DNA of 64,000 nt from Quillaja saponaria (lineage: Eukaryota > Streptophyta > Magnoliopsida > Fabales > Quillajaceae). The position numbers and the translations under genes are program-made. Below, one piece after another: positions 12,614 to 24,300 of this stretch; position 1 is the first letter of the stretch; each line of letters begins with the position of its first letter. Location: contig CM055611.1 in the NCBI GenBank assembly GCA_029379385.1, positions 21,460,062-21,524,061 of the forward strand, read 5' to 3'. The notes beneath the pieces are model-generated. The model worked only from the letters and a program-made list of their open reading frames with translations. It did not search any database and was not told the origin of the DNA.

Positions 12614-15600
12614 TATTTCTATTATATATTATTTTAATTCAGGAAATGGGCTTACATTTTATAAAATTTTAAACAACTCTTCATTTTTTAATATGGGACT
12701 TTAAGTTTCTATATTTATTGCAAAATATCTAACAAGCGATACTACACTGTGACTCAATAATTAAGGGAGATCCTTCCAATGCCGAGTATTAAAGTCAAGG
12801 GAGAAGTGGGGATGAAAGTGTAACAATTTATATTGTTTTACTTTTTTCATTGAATCTTAACGTTAAAACTTGAAAAAACTTATATTCTCTTTATTGATGG
12901 CATAAGAAAAAAATTTCTAAGTGAGTCCTCTAAGGTAATGAGTCTAGTTATCATAGCTTATTGAGTGGTTAGATGGCCTAATAAAAAGTATGATTTTCTA
13001 GATCATAATATTTAATCTAGTTTAGAAAATTAAGATTAATACTCATTAATATATTCCTAGGTAACCTAAGGTTTTGGTACTAAAGGGATCGAATTTGTAC
13101 ATACACTTTCTATCACCTCTTTGCTTTTAACAGTGTTTAGATTTTTTTCTTGTTCTTCATCTACTTCGGTTTTTTTCCCATTCTTCATCTATTTCTTCTA
13201 CTCGAGTGTATTTCTCAATCAAACAAGGTTCTTAAAGAATAAATCAATTTTGAAAAAAAATTCAATCAATCCAATAACTAAAAAAATTCAAAAATCCTAA
13301 ATAATTAGATCTAGAAACCCAACTCCATGTTCACTCTTAAGAGTCAGTAGAACAAATCATTCTAATTGACTTTGATTATGAAGAAATACCTTTAATTTCC
13401 AAAAAAAAAAAAAAAAAATTCAAAAAATCATAAGCAAAAGTATAATTCGTTCAGATTAACGCAAAGCATCTGACAAGAAAAGAACTTAACACTTCTATTC
13501 TCTTATATCTTTGAGATTGTAAAATAACCAATTTTAACGAATCACTCTTAGGTAAAGTTGAAACAAGCATATGTAGTGTTTCGATCTACTTCAATTGTTT
13601 TTTAAATATGACAATTTTCTTACAAGATAAAAATATTTTAGATTCCTTAGTCTTGAATGTTAAACTATTTAATTTTAGTATCGAATCTGGATCTTTTTCA
13701 GTAGTTTTGTATTACCCTGTACAATATAAAGCAATGATTTTAATTTTTGCTTCAAATTTCCTTCAAACAAGACATAAAGGTGATGCAGCCATGCATGTTT
13801 CTCACTAATCTATCAAAAGGAAACATAACTACATGAAAATCAATTGCTTGAGAATAAGTTAATCTTCCTGATAAATAGATCATTGATAAGGTTACCGTAG
13901 CGCAATCTCAACAATTTCAACTACTTTTAAGATTACGCAGTATTCAATATAAAAAGTAGAAATCTCTTTGTAAACTATTAATAAGATTACGCAATACCTA
14001 ACAGAACAAGTAGAAATCTCTTTTTAAAGGTTAATAAATTCACAGATTTTTTATTCCATCTTTTCCAAATTCTTTAAGAGATCCTTGTTTTTCAATACCT
14101 TCGATGATCCATCTTCAATATTTAAAAAACTCATCTACGATTCTTGGAGCATTGTACATCAGAGATGATCTCGATAACCAATCAACAAAATCACTTTCTC
14201 AAATTTTTTTATAACTAAATGATACTTTGGAGATCAATACAATCCACATTGTTTTTCAAATTGAAAAGGAATCCATTTTTTCTGAAATATTCACAAGATT
14301 CAAAAGACAAAAAAATCCAAAAACTTTATTTCAATTTTCGAAGTATATAAAAACTAGTAAAATTCATGTTTTATTCTTTAAAAGGTTTGAAGTTTATACT
14401 AATTAAAGAGGTCTAAATTATCTTTTCTACAGTCCAATATGTGTTAATGACAAGACTTCTAGAACTTGGATAACCCAAAGAGATGAGTTCATTAATTCTG
14501 CGCTTCCTCCTAATTTTTATTTTTTTTAAATTCAAGCACAAAGTCCTATAGGTAAAAATATTTGTATACAAACAACACCTTTTAAAAATAAAGAAATTGA
14601 AACTGTTAATTCTAAATAATTTCAATCTATTTATGAACAAAATAATTACACTAATCTTTATCTTTAAGCTTTAGGAGTTCACCTCTCAGTCTCTCATCCT
14701 AGTCAGACTAGTCAACCAATTCAACAGTGTGTGAACCACGTTTTCTCAACATATCAAATTCCATTGAAGATCTAGAAGAGTTAAGGTTATGTTCAAAGTC
14801 TTCTTCACAATATGAATTTCTTGGCAAAATAACCAACAGCTTGCTAAAATTAAGAAAAATATTGTTCCTCATACCCCATCACAGCAAACCCCTTTACCCT
14901 CAATTAACATTCTTAGTGAAGTATGGTCTAAACACTAGGAAAGTTTTCCTGAAGAATTTAATTCAATTCAATCTACCGATTGGCGTAAATCACAAAAATA
15001 ATATTATCCTAAGATTCACCTCTTGATTTGGTAGTTGAAAAAAATTCAAATAATCAATAATTCGTTTAGTACAAACAACATCTATAGATAGTCAATCTGA
15101 ATACAATATTCTTAAGATATTACAACTGATGACAATGTGTAGAGTTTGAGGTTTTGGCTCTATAAAATTCAAATTTAATATTATTTTGGTCTGGTTGGTT
15201 AACCGATTCAAAAATAATCATTACTAGTAAAATTGGCTCAATCCAATTGAATATTGAAGAAAATTTCAACCGACTAACTACCTTTTTGTTTTTTTGGTTG
15301 TAGTCAGTTCCGGGTAGTTGCAGTCAGGTTTAAGGCTGTTTTTCGAATTTTTGATTAGTATGCTCACCTCTATTGAAAATATATGTTTCATATAATCTTT
15401 TTAAAAAGTTATGTTTCTTATTAGGGTCTTCGACGATTGATAGATAGACACAGTGGGCAGTGATGTCATGCAAATGGTAGAAAGAGTAAATTTAACCAAA
15501 TCAAGGAATAGTAGTTCATCTTCAACAGGAAATTTCAGATTTTGGATGAATAATATGCAATATCGTGAACAAAAATTAATTAAAAAGACCACAAACCTCT

Positions 15601-15918
15601 AAATTTCAGAACAGAACAACCATTGGGCCTTGACTTGCTTATAAACTTGCGTGCAACATCTGATCAGCAAATAAAGCCCATTTGTTCATCCAAGTAAATC
15701 ATTTTTTATTTTATTTTTACAACTAGAAGAATTTCAGATGCCCTTTTCTACAACAATTTCAGACCTACAAGAGCAAAAAGAAATTCAATATTTTCTGGTT
15801 GATTTTCCAAGAGAATTTTGGATTCGGACTCGCAACATTTGAGCTTGGTGAAATACTACATTTTAATTTTGACTTGATGACTATGAGATTATTCTTGGAA
15901 GCTTCTACATTGCCTACT
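12346..15918. other. AT-rich intergenic DNA with degraded frames
   Basis: No intact gene. About 12346-12750 may contain the outer part of the Copia 5' LTR. A pair of short direct repeats around AGTAGAAATCTCTTT occurs near 13955 and 14010. Between about 14400 and 15030 the plus strand has a coding-like texture broken by many stops; it may be an old retroelement-type polyprotein fragment, but no diagnostic motif is visible and it is left unassigned. Confidence 0.4.
12567..12609. repeat. (AT)n microsatellite
   Basis: About 20 perfect AT units, next to the inferred Copia 5' LTR region. Confidence 0.9.
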
Positions 15919-15991
15919 GGTTCCATGGTCTAGTGGTCAGGACATTGGACTCTGAATCCAGTAACCCGAGTTCAAATCTCGGTCGGAACCT
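15919..15991 (+). tRNA. tRNA-Gln (anticodon CUG), with one extra base in the acceptor stem
   Basis: The sequence begins GGTTCCATGGTCTAGTGGTC and folds as a nuclear tRNA-Gln: acceptor 5' strand GGTTCCA, D-arm with GGTC, anticodon arm GGACTCTGAATCC (anticodon CTG), T-arm CCGAG-TTCAAAT-CTCGG. Boxes A (TGGTCTAGTGGT) and B (GAGTTCAAATC) of the Pol III promoter are present, and a T5 terminator follows within a few bases (TAGTTTTTG). The 3' acceptor strand reads TCGGAACC, eight bases where seven are normal, so one C is extra and would bulge between the A7-T pair and the rest of the stem. There is no intron. It may be a working gene with a bulge or a slightly decayed copy. Confidence 0.85.
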
Positions 15992-16069
15992 AGTTTTTGC
16001 GCGCAAACCCACAGTTGTTTGCTCAATTCCAACAATCCTACTCCTGGAGATGTAATTCAACACCAATCT

Positions 16070-16077
16070 TATATATA
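16070..16077 (+). promoter_or_regulatory. possible TATA box of the KELP-gag gene
   Basis: TATATATA lies about 145 bp upstream of the ATG at 16221, between the tRNA gene and the coding sequence. AT-rich background makes chance occurrence possible. Confidence 0.3.
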
Positions 16078-16220
16078 CTTAATAGCTCAAATTTCCTAGG
16101 AAAATCGAATTTTCCCAGAAGAGGATTCCTTTTTTTTTTTCTTTACTTTGTATTTCTCTCATTCTCCCAGTCAAGCCTCGAGTGTATAACTTTTTTGCCT
16201 CCTTCGTTTTCTGCCCAAAT

Positions 16221-19200
16221 ATGGAGCCTGAAACACGACGAAAAATTGAGGACACTGTGATTGACATACTGAATAAATCCAATATGGAAGAGATGACTGA
16301 GTTTAAGGTCAGAGCTACGGCCTCGGAGTGGCTTAGAATTGATCTTTCTAGCTTAGAGAAAAAGGGAATTGTGAGAAGCGTGGTAGAGTCATATCTGCTC
16401 GGTAACGTGGAGGATAAAGGGAAGGATAAAGAGGGTGAACTGAGTGTTCAAGAACAAACCCAAGAGGCAGTACGGGAAGAGCAGGAAGCGAGGCCGAAGA
16501 AGGAGGTGAATGAGGATGGCGACCGCGTTATGTGCCAGGTGAAAGTTTTCTTTTTTCAATTGCTAGGTTCATCAATTTTACTTTGGGAGCTCAATAGAAT
16601 GAATCTAAATATAATTTATTGCAATAATTGAACTTATTATGGTTTTGTTGATTTCTTCCAGTCTCTGCAGTTTCAGAGCCTGAGAGTGGAGGCTGCTGGG
16701 GAAATACTTAAAATCCCTAACTTATGATTGTTTGCTGAGCAAAATGTAGGCAAAATATAAGAATTTTAATTTCCCAATAGTAGTTCATATTAGACTTAAT
16801 TTGTATTGGTTTGTTTTCTAGTATTTTCCCAGCAATCATGTGTGGAACTAAACCAGTAGCCTAGTTCTGCCTAGAGTTTGAGGACATAGATTGAAAGGGG
16901 AAGAGCCCCCATTTTTCAAAGATAGATGCTACTAAACTGCTCGAATTCTGGTTTTCTGCTTGTTTCCTTGCTCGATTGTTCTTGGGAACAAATAGAATGA
17001 GCTTTAAGGCAACTGCCAAAACGATATATATGATGAAGAAATCTGTGCTAGCTTTCCTATATTTTGTCTGCAGCTTTCTAGGCATCCAAGCAAAGGGTGG
17101 TAATGAAACATTTAGAGGCCCTAGTTTATGTTTGTTTGGAGAGAAAATTGCAGGATAAAGGCGAGAAATAGGTCAATTTAATATGTGGTTTTATTCATTT
17201 GTGATTGCATCATGTATGTCAATTGCTAGTAGTTTTCAGGGTCATTACAAATGAAAAACAAGAAGCCTATTTCTGCCTAGTGCTTCACTTCATGAATGTG
17301 GACATAAAAAACCTTATTTTGTACTCAAACTAATTGGGATCGGCTATAGAAATACTTGAAATACTTTGCTGCCATTCACATCAATCCAATGCATCATTTT
17401 TAGTGATACCTAGAGCAATTATATCATTCTCATTGGCTGCACCATATAATTATCGGTCCTCCGTCTACCCCTCTAAACACCTTCTACCTGCACCAAGTCA
17501 CTTATCCTAACCTTGACGTCCACTAGCCTACTTTGGATATGTCCAAACCATCATAAGCGGATCTCTCTCATTTCTCTTCTATGGGTGCTCCCTCAACCTT
17601 CTTACGTATCTCCTCATTTCGTATTATATCTCTTCTTGTATGTTCGGTCACCCATCTCAATATTTGCATTTCAGGCACTCTTCTTATGCAAGCATTGTTT
17701 CTTATTGTCCAACATTTAGAACTATACAACATAGCCAGTCTCACTTTTTATTAAAAAGAACCTAGATACTTCAACACACCCTTTGTTAGATTGCATGACC
17801 ATCCAAAATTATTTCAGTCGAGTCTTCTCTGTGACTAAAATCATACTCCATGTACTTTTTTTTAGTCCAACTCAACTTAAGATCTTTAGATTCTAATGTG
17901 TTCCTCCATAATTATAGCTTAGAATTTAGAGCCTATCTAGTCTCATCTACAAACATGATGTCATTAGCAAACAACATACAACACGGAATCCTATCCTGAA
18001 TGGCGTAGGTAAGTTCTTTTTTTGACTAAAGCAAATAGGTAAGGACTTAAGGATAATCCTTGGTGAAGACCTATTGTGGTTGGGAATCCTATTTTGTAAA
18101 TTGTAATTTTTTGGTTATTGCTCTTACTTAAGATTGCTTGTTGATTTAGCTATCAAACAGGAGGAGTGTGACGATTCAAGAATTCAAAGGGAAAACTTTG
18201 GTGTCCATTAGGGAATATTATCCTAAAGATGGAAAATTGCTTCCTTCTCCTAAAGGTGATTGATTATGCATGTATACTAATCAAAATTTTCATTGTTTTC
18301 TTAACTTGAACTGATCTGTTTGCTAGAACTATTTCCTGCTTTAGTTTGATATTTCTTTTCTTACATTTGTTTTTCTTATCATGTTATGTTACTGGCTTAC
18401 TGCATTCGTTCCTTTTCATGCTTAGGAATTAGGGTTACTATAAGTTTGAATGAGAGTGGCCTTTGTTTAGAAACTTTCTTGGAGAAGAACTATAATTTTC
18501 TCTCTTTTTTCCTTTGTTTTTTCTTTCTTTTGCTCTTGTTGTACTTTCTTTTCTGAAGGGGGTGTTTCTACCTATTTATCTGGAAAGTTGAAAAAACAGA
18601 TTCCAACGATGATTTCAATTTCTGCACGACCTTTGTTTATATTTTCATCAATAAGGCCTGATTGTTCTGATCTGAACTATGCTTGGTGCTTCTAGTTTTT
18701 TGTTAATTGATTCAATAAAAATATCAAACTCATTGGTGTATTTTCTTGTTAGGAATAAGCTTGTCAACTGAACAGTGGTCATCCTTCAGGAAGAGTGTCC
18801 CTGCTATAGAGGAAGCTATCAAAAAGATGGAAACAAAGTTAAGGTGAGCATACAGTTATCATAGATGAGATGTCATGAAATGAAATCTCCTGAATTCAGA
18901 ATAATGATGTAATCCATTAGAGCTTCACTTGTGCTAGGAAAATTGCATAGTTGCGGTTGAATTTTTGAAGTTGTTCTTTTACCTGAATGTCAATAGTATC
19001 TAACTGCAAGTGGTGTTCTTGTTTTGTATTTCCATTGGTTAATAGCAAAATGATTTCCTTAATTATTCAATTTCTTCATTTTTTGCATGGAAATTTCGTT
19101 ACTATAATGTAGATCTGAAGTTGAGGATGAGGAAATTGAAGTATCCAATCCAGTGACTAGTGCTGTCCCTCATGAACTTGCCCCTGTTGAGGTCAACCGT

Positions 19201-20043
19201 TTTGATGGGAAAAATTATCATAGCTGGGTTCAGAAGATGGAAGCATTTTTGCAGCAATTAAGGATGGAGTACGTTCTAACTGATCCATGCCCAAATGTTA
19301 GACTAGGTCCAGATGTAAGTGCTGCAGAAATTGCACAAGCCAAGGTTGCTGAACAGAGGTGGGTGAATGATGATTACATGTGTCGTCGCAACATCTTGAG
19401 CTATTTATCTGATCATCTTTTTAATCAGTATGCAAACAAACCTATGAGTGCTAGAGAACTGTGGGAAGAGCTAAAACTAGTGTATCTTTATGAGGAATAT
19501 GGAACAAAGAGATCTCAAGTAAAAAAGTATATTGATTTTCAGATGGTTGATGAAAAACCGATTCTCGAGCAAGTTCAAGAATTTAATGGCATTGCTGATT
19601 CTATTGTTGCTGCTGGCATGTTGATTGATGAGAACTTTCATGTCAGTGTTATCATTTCCAAGCTTCCACCCTCTTGGAAAAACTTCTGCTTAAAGTTGAT
19701 GCCTGAAGAGTATCTACCATTCTGGATGTTGATGGAACGTTTGAGGATAGAAGAAGAATCCCGCAACCAAGCCAGACAAGGGGAACATTCCAATCACGTA
19801 GGCTATCATCAAGCCGAGAAACTTGTACCAAGGATGACAGGTATTAGATCACCAGGCATGCATAGGAAGCGAGACCTTGATATGGATGGCAAGACCATAG
19901 TCTGTTACACTTGTGGCAAGAAGGGGCATCTTTCCAAACATTGCCGTAGAAAATTCGACAAGAAATCTAATGAAAGGAAATTTGAGCAAAATGGGTCTCT
20001 ACCTGCAACTCCAGAAGTTAACATGGTTGGGGCAATGGTGTAA
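16221..20043 (+). CDS. KELP/PC4 transcriptional coactivator fused to a Copia-type gag (UBN2) domain and CCHC zinc knuckle
   Basis: Four exons: 16221-16538, 18150-18255, 18753-18843, 19113-20043. All have GT/AG borders and phases that join without a stop, giving 481 residues. Residues 1-60 (MEPETRRKIEDTVIDILNKS onward) match the DEK-C-like N-terminus of plant KELP; 61-106 is a charged linker; about 107-172 is the PC4 single-stranded-DNA-binding fold (SVTIQEFKGKTLVSIREYY, then STEQWSSFRKSVPAIEEAI). Residue 172 runs directly into an acidic linker and a UBN2/Copia gag domain (about 198-340, starting EVNRFDGKNYHSWV). A zinc knuckle CX2CX4HX4C follows, with Cys436, Cys439, His444, Cys449. The protein ends at residue 481 with no protease, integrase or RT. 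KELP binds DNA and assists RNA polymerase II; gag domains assemble and bind nucleic acid. The gag part is intact, unlike the decayed Copia element nearby, and begins within a properly spliced exon, which argues for a real chimera. An upstream in-frame ATG at 16182 is possible, but 16221 matches KELP. Function of the fusion is unknown. Confidence 0.88.
17290..18110 (-). mobile_element. RTE-type non-LTR retrotransposon (LINE) fragment in intron 1
   Basis: The plus strand carries ACTAATTGGGATCGGCTAT near 17325, the conserved reverse-complement 3' end of plant RTE LINEs. Minus-strand translation of about 17450-18000 gives pieces of the reverse-transcriptase C-terminal region: a MREIRLWWFGHIQ-like block near 17540-17580, an RWVTEHTRRDIIRNEE-like block near 17620-17660 and an ND-IMFVDETR-like block near 17945-17970. 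Stops and shifts are present, so it is a 5'-truncated dead copy. It lies inside intron 1 of the KELP-gag gene, opposite to its transcription, and is presumably removed by splicing. Confidence 0.75.
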
Positions 20044-21330
20044 CTGATACTTATATGAACTATACTTCGAGAATTGAATTCTTGACGGACAACAAAATTA
20101 AAAATTTATGATACTGATCCCGCAAGGAGGCCAGACTCACTTTTTCTTCTGTGGAGAGTGCTCCCCAGGGGGCCCCTTCCCAAAACATGGTGTGATGTGT
20201 ATAGAAGACATTGCCGTTCTATGTAATTGTTTAGTTAAGATGTATGCACCGTTACTTTCACCATTACTGCGATATATAGTGATGAGTTACACATTTTAAG
20301 GTAGGGAGTATATGTGGTGTTAGTTTCTAATTGGAGAAAATGTGGTAGTTAATTTCATGAAATATTGTTCTGTAAGAGTTATGACTATGGGTGCAATTGA
20401 TTATTTAATTATTTAAATAGTCACAACTATGTTCTTACGAATAGATGAGGAGTTATAAAAAGACAACTCTTATAACTAACGCTACGTATCATTATTCCTA
20501 TAATCGTTGGCTTCTCATAATGTTAAACACAATTCCCTCAAATTTTTTGAAAGGAAGCCTGTAATAACGTTGGCTGCATGCTTTGGGCTTTGTTTTTATT
20601 GTATCCTGTAAATAAAGTGTTACATTTGTACATTTACATCTTTATAGCGAAGGCAATTAAAACTTTAAGGATAGTGACTACATCTGTCTACATGCTTCAA
20701 AACCATTCTTGATTAACAATATACACGTTTTATACTAATCAAAGCTTGCTTAATGAGTATAAAGCACAAACAACCGAAACAAAGGATAGAGAACAATTAC
20801 AAAATGGTCTCATATCTTATTAATTATTAATTAACATTAATTAACAGAAAGAGAGGACAACAGAAAGTTCATGAGATTTGAAGAGAACATTATTGGCTTC
20901 CAGTGATATCCATTTCTTGACTGCTCGTTTAGCAGAAAATATACTTTGCTAGTATTATTTTGCCTACCCAGTGCCCGCATCTGTTCACCTGCATCAAGGT
21001 TTATGTAAGGATTCGCAAATATAGGAGAATGCCTTCATTTAATAAATTAAATGTTCATTTGCCACAGAAGAACTGAAACAGATATCAGCAGGAACTACAG
21101 TCATGGAAAGGAGAAGATAAAAGAAGAATCTGATTTATTTTTTTTTTTTTCTGACTTCATTAACCTATCCCAGAATCAGTAGATTTAGGCATGTAGGTAA
21201 GCTTGCTAGTTGATACTTTAGTTTCTGCTTTTACAATTTGAACATAGTCATGAGCAATACCCTTTACGGTTTTGCTTATATATGGAAGGCAGTACCTATC
21301 ATGTAACGCAAACCTCCTGTTTGTAACAGG
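20044..21330. other. 3' flank between convergent KELP-gag and DMS3-like genes
   Basis: This region separates two genes transcribed towards each other and should contain both 3' UTRs. No further coding region is supported. Confidence 0.5.
20611..20616 (+). terminator. candidate poly(A) signal of the KELP-gag gene
   Basis: A canonical AATAAA preceded by T-rich sequence and TGTA lies about 570 bp after the stop codon at 20043. The long distance leaves room for earlier, non-canonical sites. Confidence 0.4.
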
Positions 21331-24300
21331 TCAGGCCTTTATCAGGAAGTTGGCCACGGCATAATCCAATAATTGTTTCTCTCTCTGTATATCCGCATCA
21401 ATGTTAGCTCTCTCCCATTTCAGCATCTTTATCTTCTCTTCAGTTTGAGTGTAGTTTGCAGGTACAATCAGGACTCCCAGAGGTTACAGCAAATTTCACT
21501 TCAACATTTTTCCTATAGACATGGATTTTATGATTAAATTTTGTGAAAGTATTAAAACAGACATAAAAGTAATCAGAGACGAAGTCAATGCACCATTACA
21601 AAATCAGCTTTTATGTTTCATATTATGAAATGGAAGAGAAACAGGAAATCATAGTTCATGTCAACAAAAAGTTTTAGTTAGTATATAACAAGTCCATTCA
21701 AAGTGCTTGCTTTAATGCTCTCATTACAACCCCAGATTGGAAGGGCCACAGAGCAATACCAAACAATTTTTAAACCGTAGCTAATCAGTAATGCCAAAAT
21801 AAGACTGCACAAATCCTTTAGCCCAATAACCAATTTTCTCTGAGTAATTTAAAATGAACTAAATCCTTAAACATGACACAACATTCCGTATTAATAGAAA
21901 GTGAGAAGAAGTATTAGCGATTTTTGAGACATTATCACATAAGGATGCATTAAGACAGTTGAAATTTATTGTAGATAGAAACTGACCTACTGCCAAGGAC
22001 AAAGACACCAGAATCCTTAATCATCCCACCATCTAGAGATAAGGCTCCATCAGTTATGCATGGGAGAGCAAGCAGCATCTCTTTTCTGCTTCTATAAACT
22101 TGCAGGCAAGAAAAGAGGCTATAGAATAGTGTCTCCCTGAGACCATGTCCGTTTGCAGTAATGAAGTGTAAATTCCTAGTATCCAAATTGATCAGGTTCA
22201 CTGCATAACCAAGAAAGCCAGGTGGGTCCTCCCCATTTGGCAGTTTTGGCTTTGAAATAGCCAACCTCTTTTGTGGGTCATCGGCTACCAAGCCTCCTAC
22301 ATACTGCCTGAAATAAGACAAAAAAAATATAAAAAGCATAAGATATACAAAACCATAACAAGGAGCATGTTCATAAGAAAAAAGAGAGGTATTGGTTGGT
22401 TTTATTGCCTTAATTCATCAAGACAGATGACAAGAAATCGGCCATTTATTTTCCTCCCAATCAATGATCCAAAACCATGCAAACCATCAGTGCAACTTAT
22501 TATGCCTTCTCCATCATAGCTTTCCAGAGCCTTAGCGCCTTCAGAAGTCCTGCTGACAATTGCCAGCATAGTCTCCAAACCCAAAAACTCGGAAAGCGTC
22601 CTGATTTGAAGGGGCAGAAATGTCAGCAAAAGAAAGAAGAAGAAGAAGTGTTTTAGTATTTTACTTCATAAGAAACATTCAGAAACCTATCAGAAAATTG
22701 GAGTAACGTTCAAGAGTTCACACATAACAAAAACACTTTTATCATGTTATTTGGATGGTGTGCATCACAATTGATATACCAGGGCTCTCATAAAAAACAT
22801 CTAAGTTCATTCTGTTATCTACTAAAACGTGACTGGACAATAATAAAAAATAGCAACACTTCTAAAAAAAATGGTTTGACCTGCTAAGGTTATCATTGTC
22901 AACCCAGGCAAGAGTAGCTACAACACCCACCACATCCTTGGTCAGTGCTGACTTCGTTGTTTGAGAAAAATCGTGAGATTCTGCACTGCACAATATGCTG
23001 GCAGCAGAATTTTCTTTCTGCAATATCTGTGCCACTGTTTCCTCCTCAGAGTGATAAGCACCATAAACATTGTCTGCCTTAGATACATCTGAATGATACC
23101 TTGCAAGACTCACTAAAAACTATGTAAGGAAAATTAGTTTTTTTGAAAGCATTTTATTCAGGGAGATGGTTTAATAAGCAATTAACTCATTGCCACAATG
23201 GTATAATAGTTCATTAATTGTCTGGGAGGAAACTAAACAATTTCCTGTTTCTTTAGTAATTAGAAATGAATAAATAAAAAATTGATGTAAAAGACAATTA
23301 TTGACGGATAAAATTCCAAAACACACCTTGTAAATCAAGTATAGATTCATCTAAATGATTTGCTTGTGAATTAAGAAATTTAAGGTTATCTTCATGCCGC
23401 TTGATTTTGGTCTCCAAGCTCGCTGTATTGTCCATTAGATTCTGTTCAAATAGAGAAAGGAAGAGATCTTTCACATTTTCTAGGAGATACTAATTGAGCT
23501 AGAAATACTTGTAAACATATCACAGCTTGGTTACAAATTTAACTTCTGTCACTGTGGAAAGTCAACATGCTCCATCATGAACAACAGGTAACTAGATGTG
23601 AAATGCTACTTAAACTCCAGGCTCAAAAACACACATCCCAATATACACACCCACGTAAGTAATGAAATTACAATTTCAGCTTAGCATTGTTTACATTTTG
23701 GATGGTGATGCATTTTGGAGACTAAAATAACCAACAAAGTAATAAATTTAAAATTTTAGACTAATTTCAGTAACTACTGGTGTCAACTTGTCACTAGTTG
23801 CAAATTAAAAACAAGGACCTCCCACTCAGGCAACATGATAGCAGTAACTGAAATATACAAGGACAGCAATTCATAATTCTCTACTGCATCTCAGGTTCCA
23901 CTGAGAAATCGGAGGGAAGAGAATAATCATAATCACCAGCAACAAATCTATAATTGATACAGATATATCTTTGATAATAATGTGCAGTTACTATATATAT
24001 ATATATATATGTAGCTTCATATGAGTATCAACAAAACTTGAATTCATAATAATGCAAAAAAGTACTAATAGTCTAATACTAAATGAAAATCAGTAAGAGT
24101 TGTCAACTAATTAAACCATTGCATCGGAATCAGATAATAATTTGCAATACCAATAATCCATAAACATCACAGTTCGACAAAATCTGTAACTATTAAGATC
24201 AGAAACATGAAATTGTGCATTGATAATTATGCAACTGATGCCTACAAAACTTCCGACTATTATGTCAAAATTTGTTGTTGAATTCCATTTCAGAAATTGG

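Noticed and set aside
14413..15026. Possible retroelement or pararetrovirus-like coding remnant
   Set aside because: Texture suggests old coding sequence, but many stops and no diagnostic motif; not supportable by eye.
17513..17719. Plus-strand 68-codon frame in intron 1 of the KELP-gag gene
   Set aside because: It is the antisense of the minus-strand RTE reverse-transcriptase fragment.
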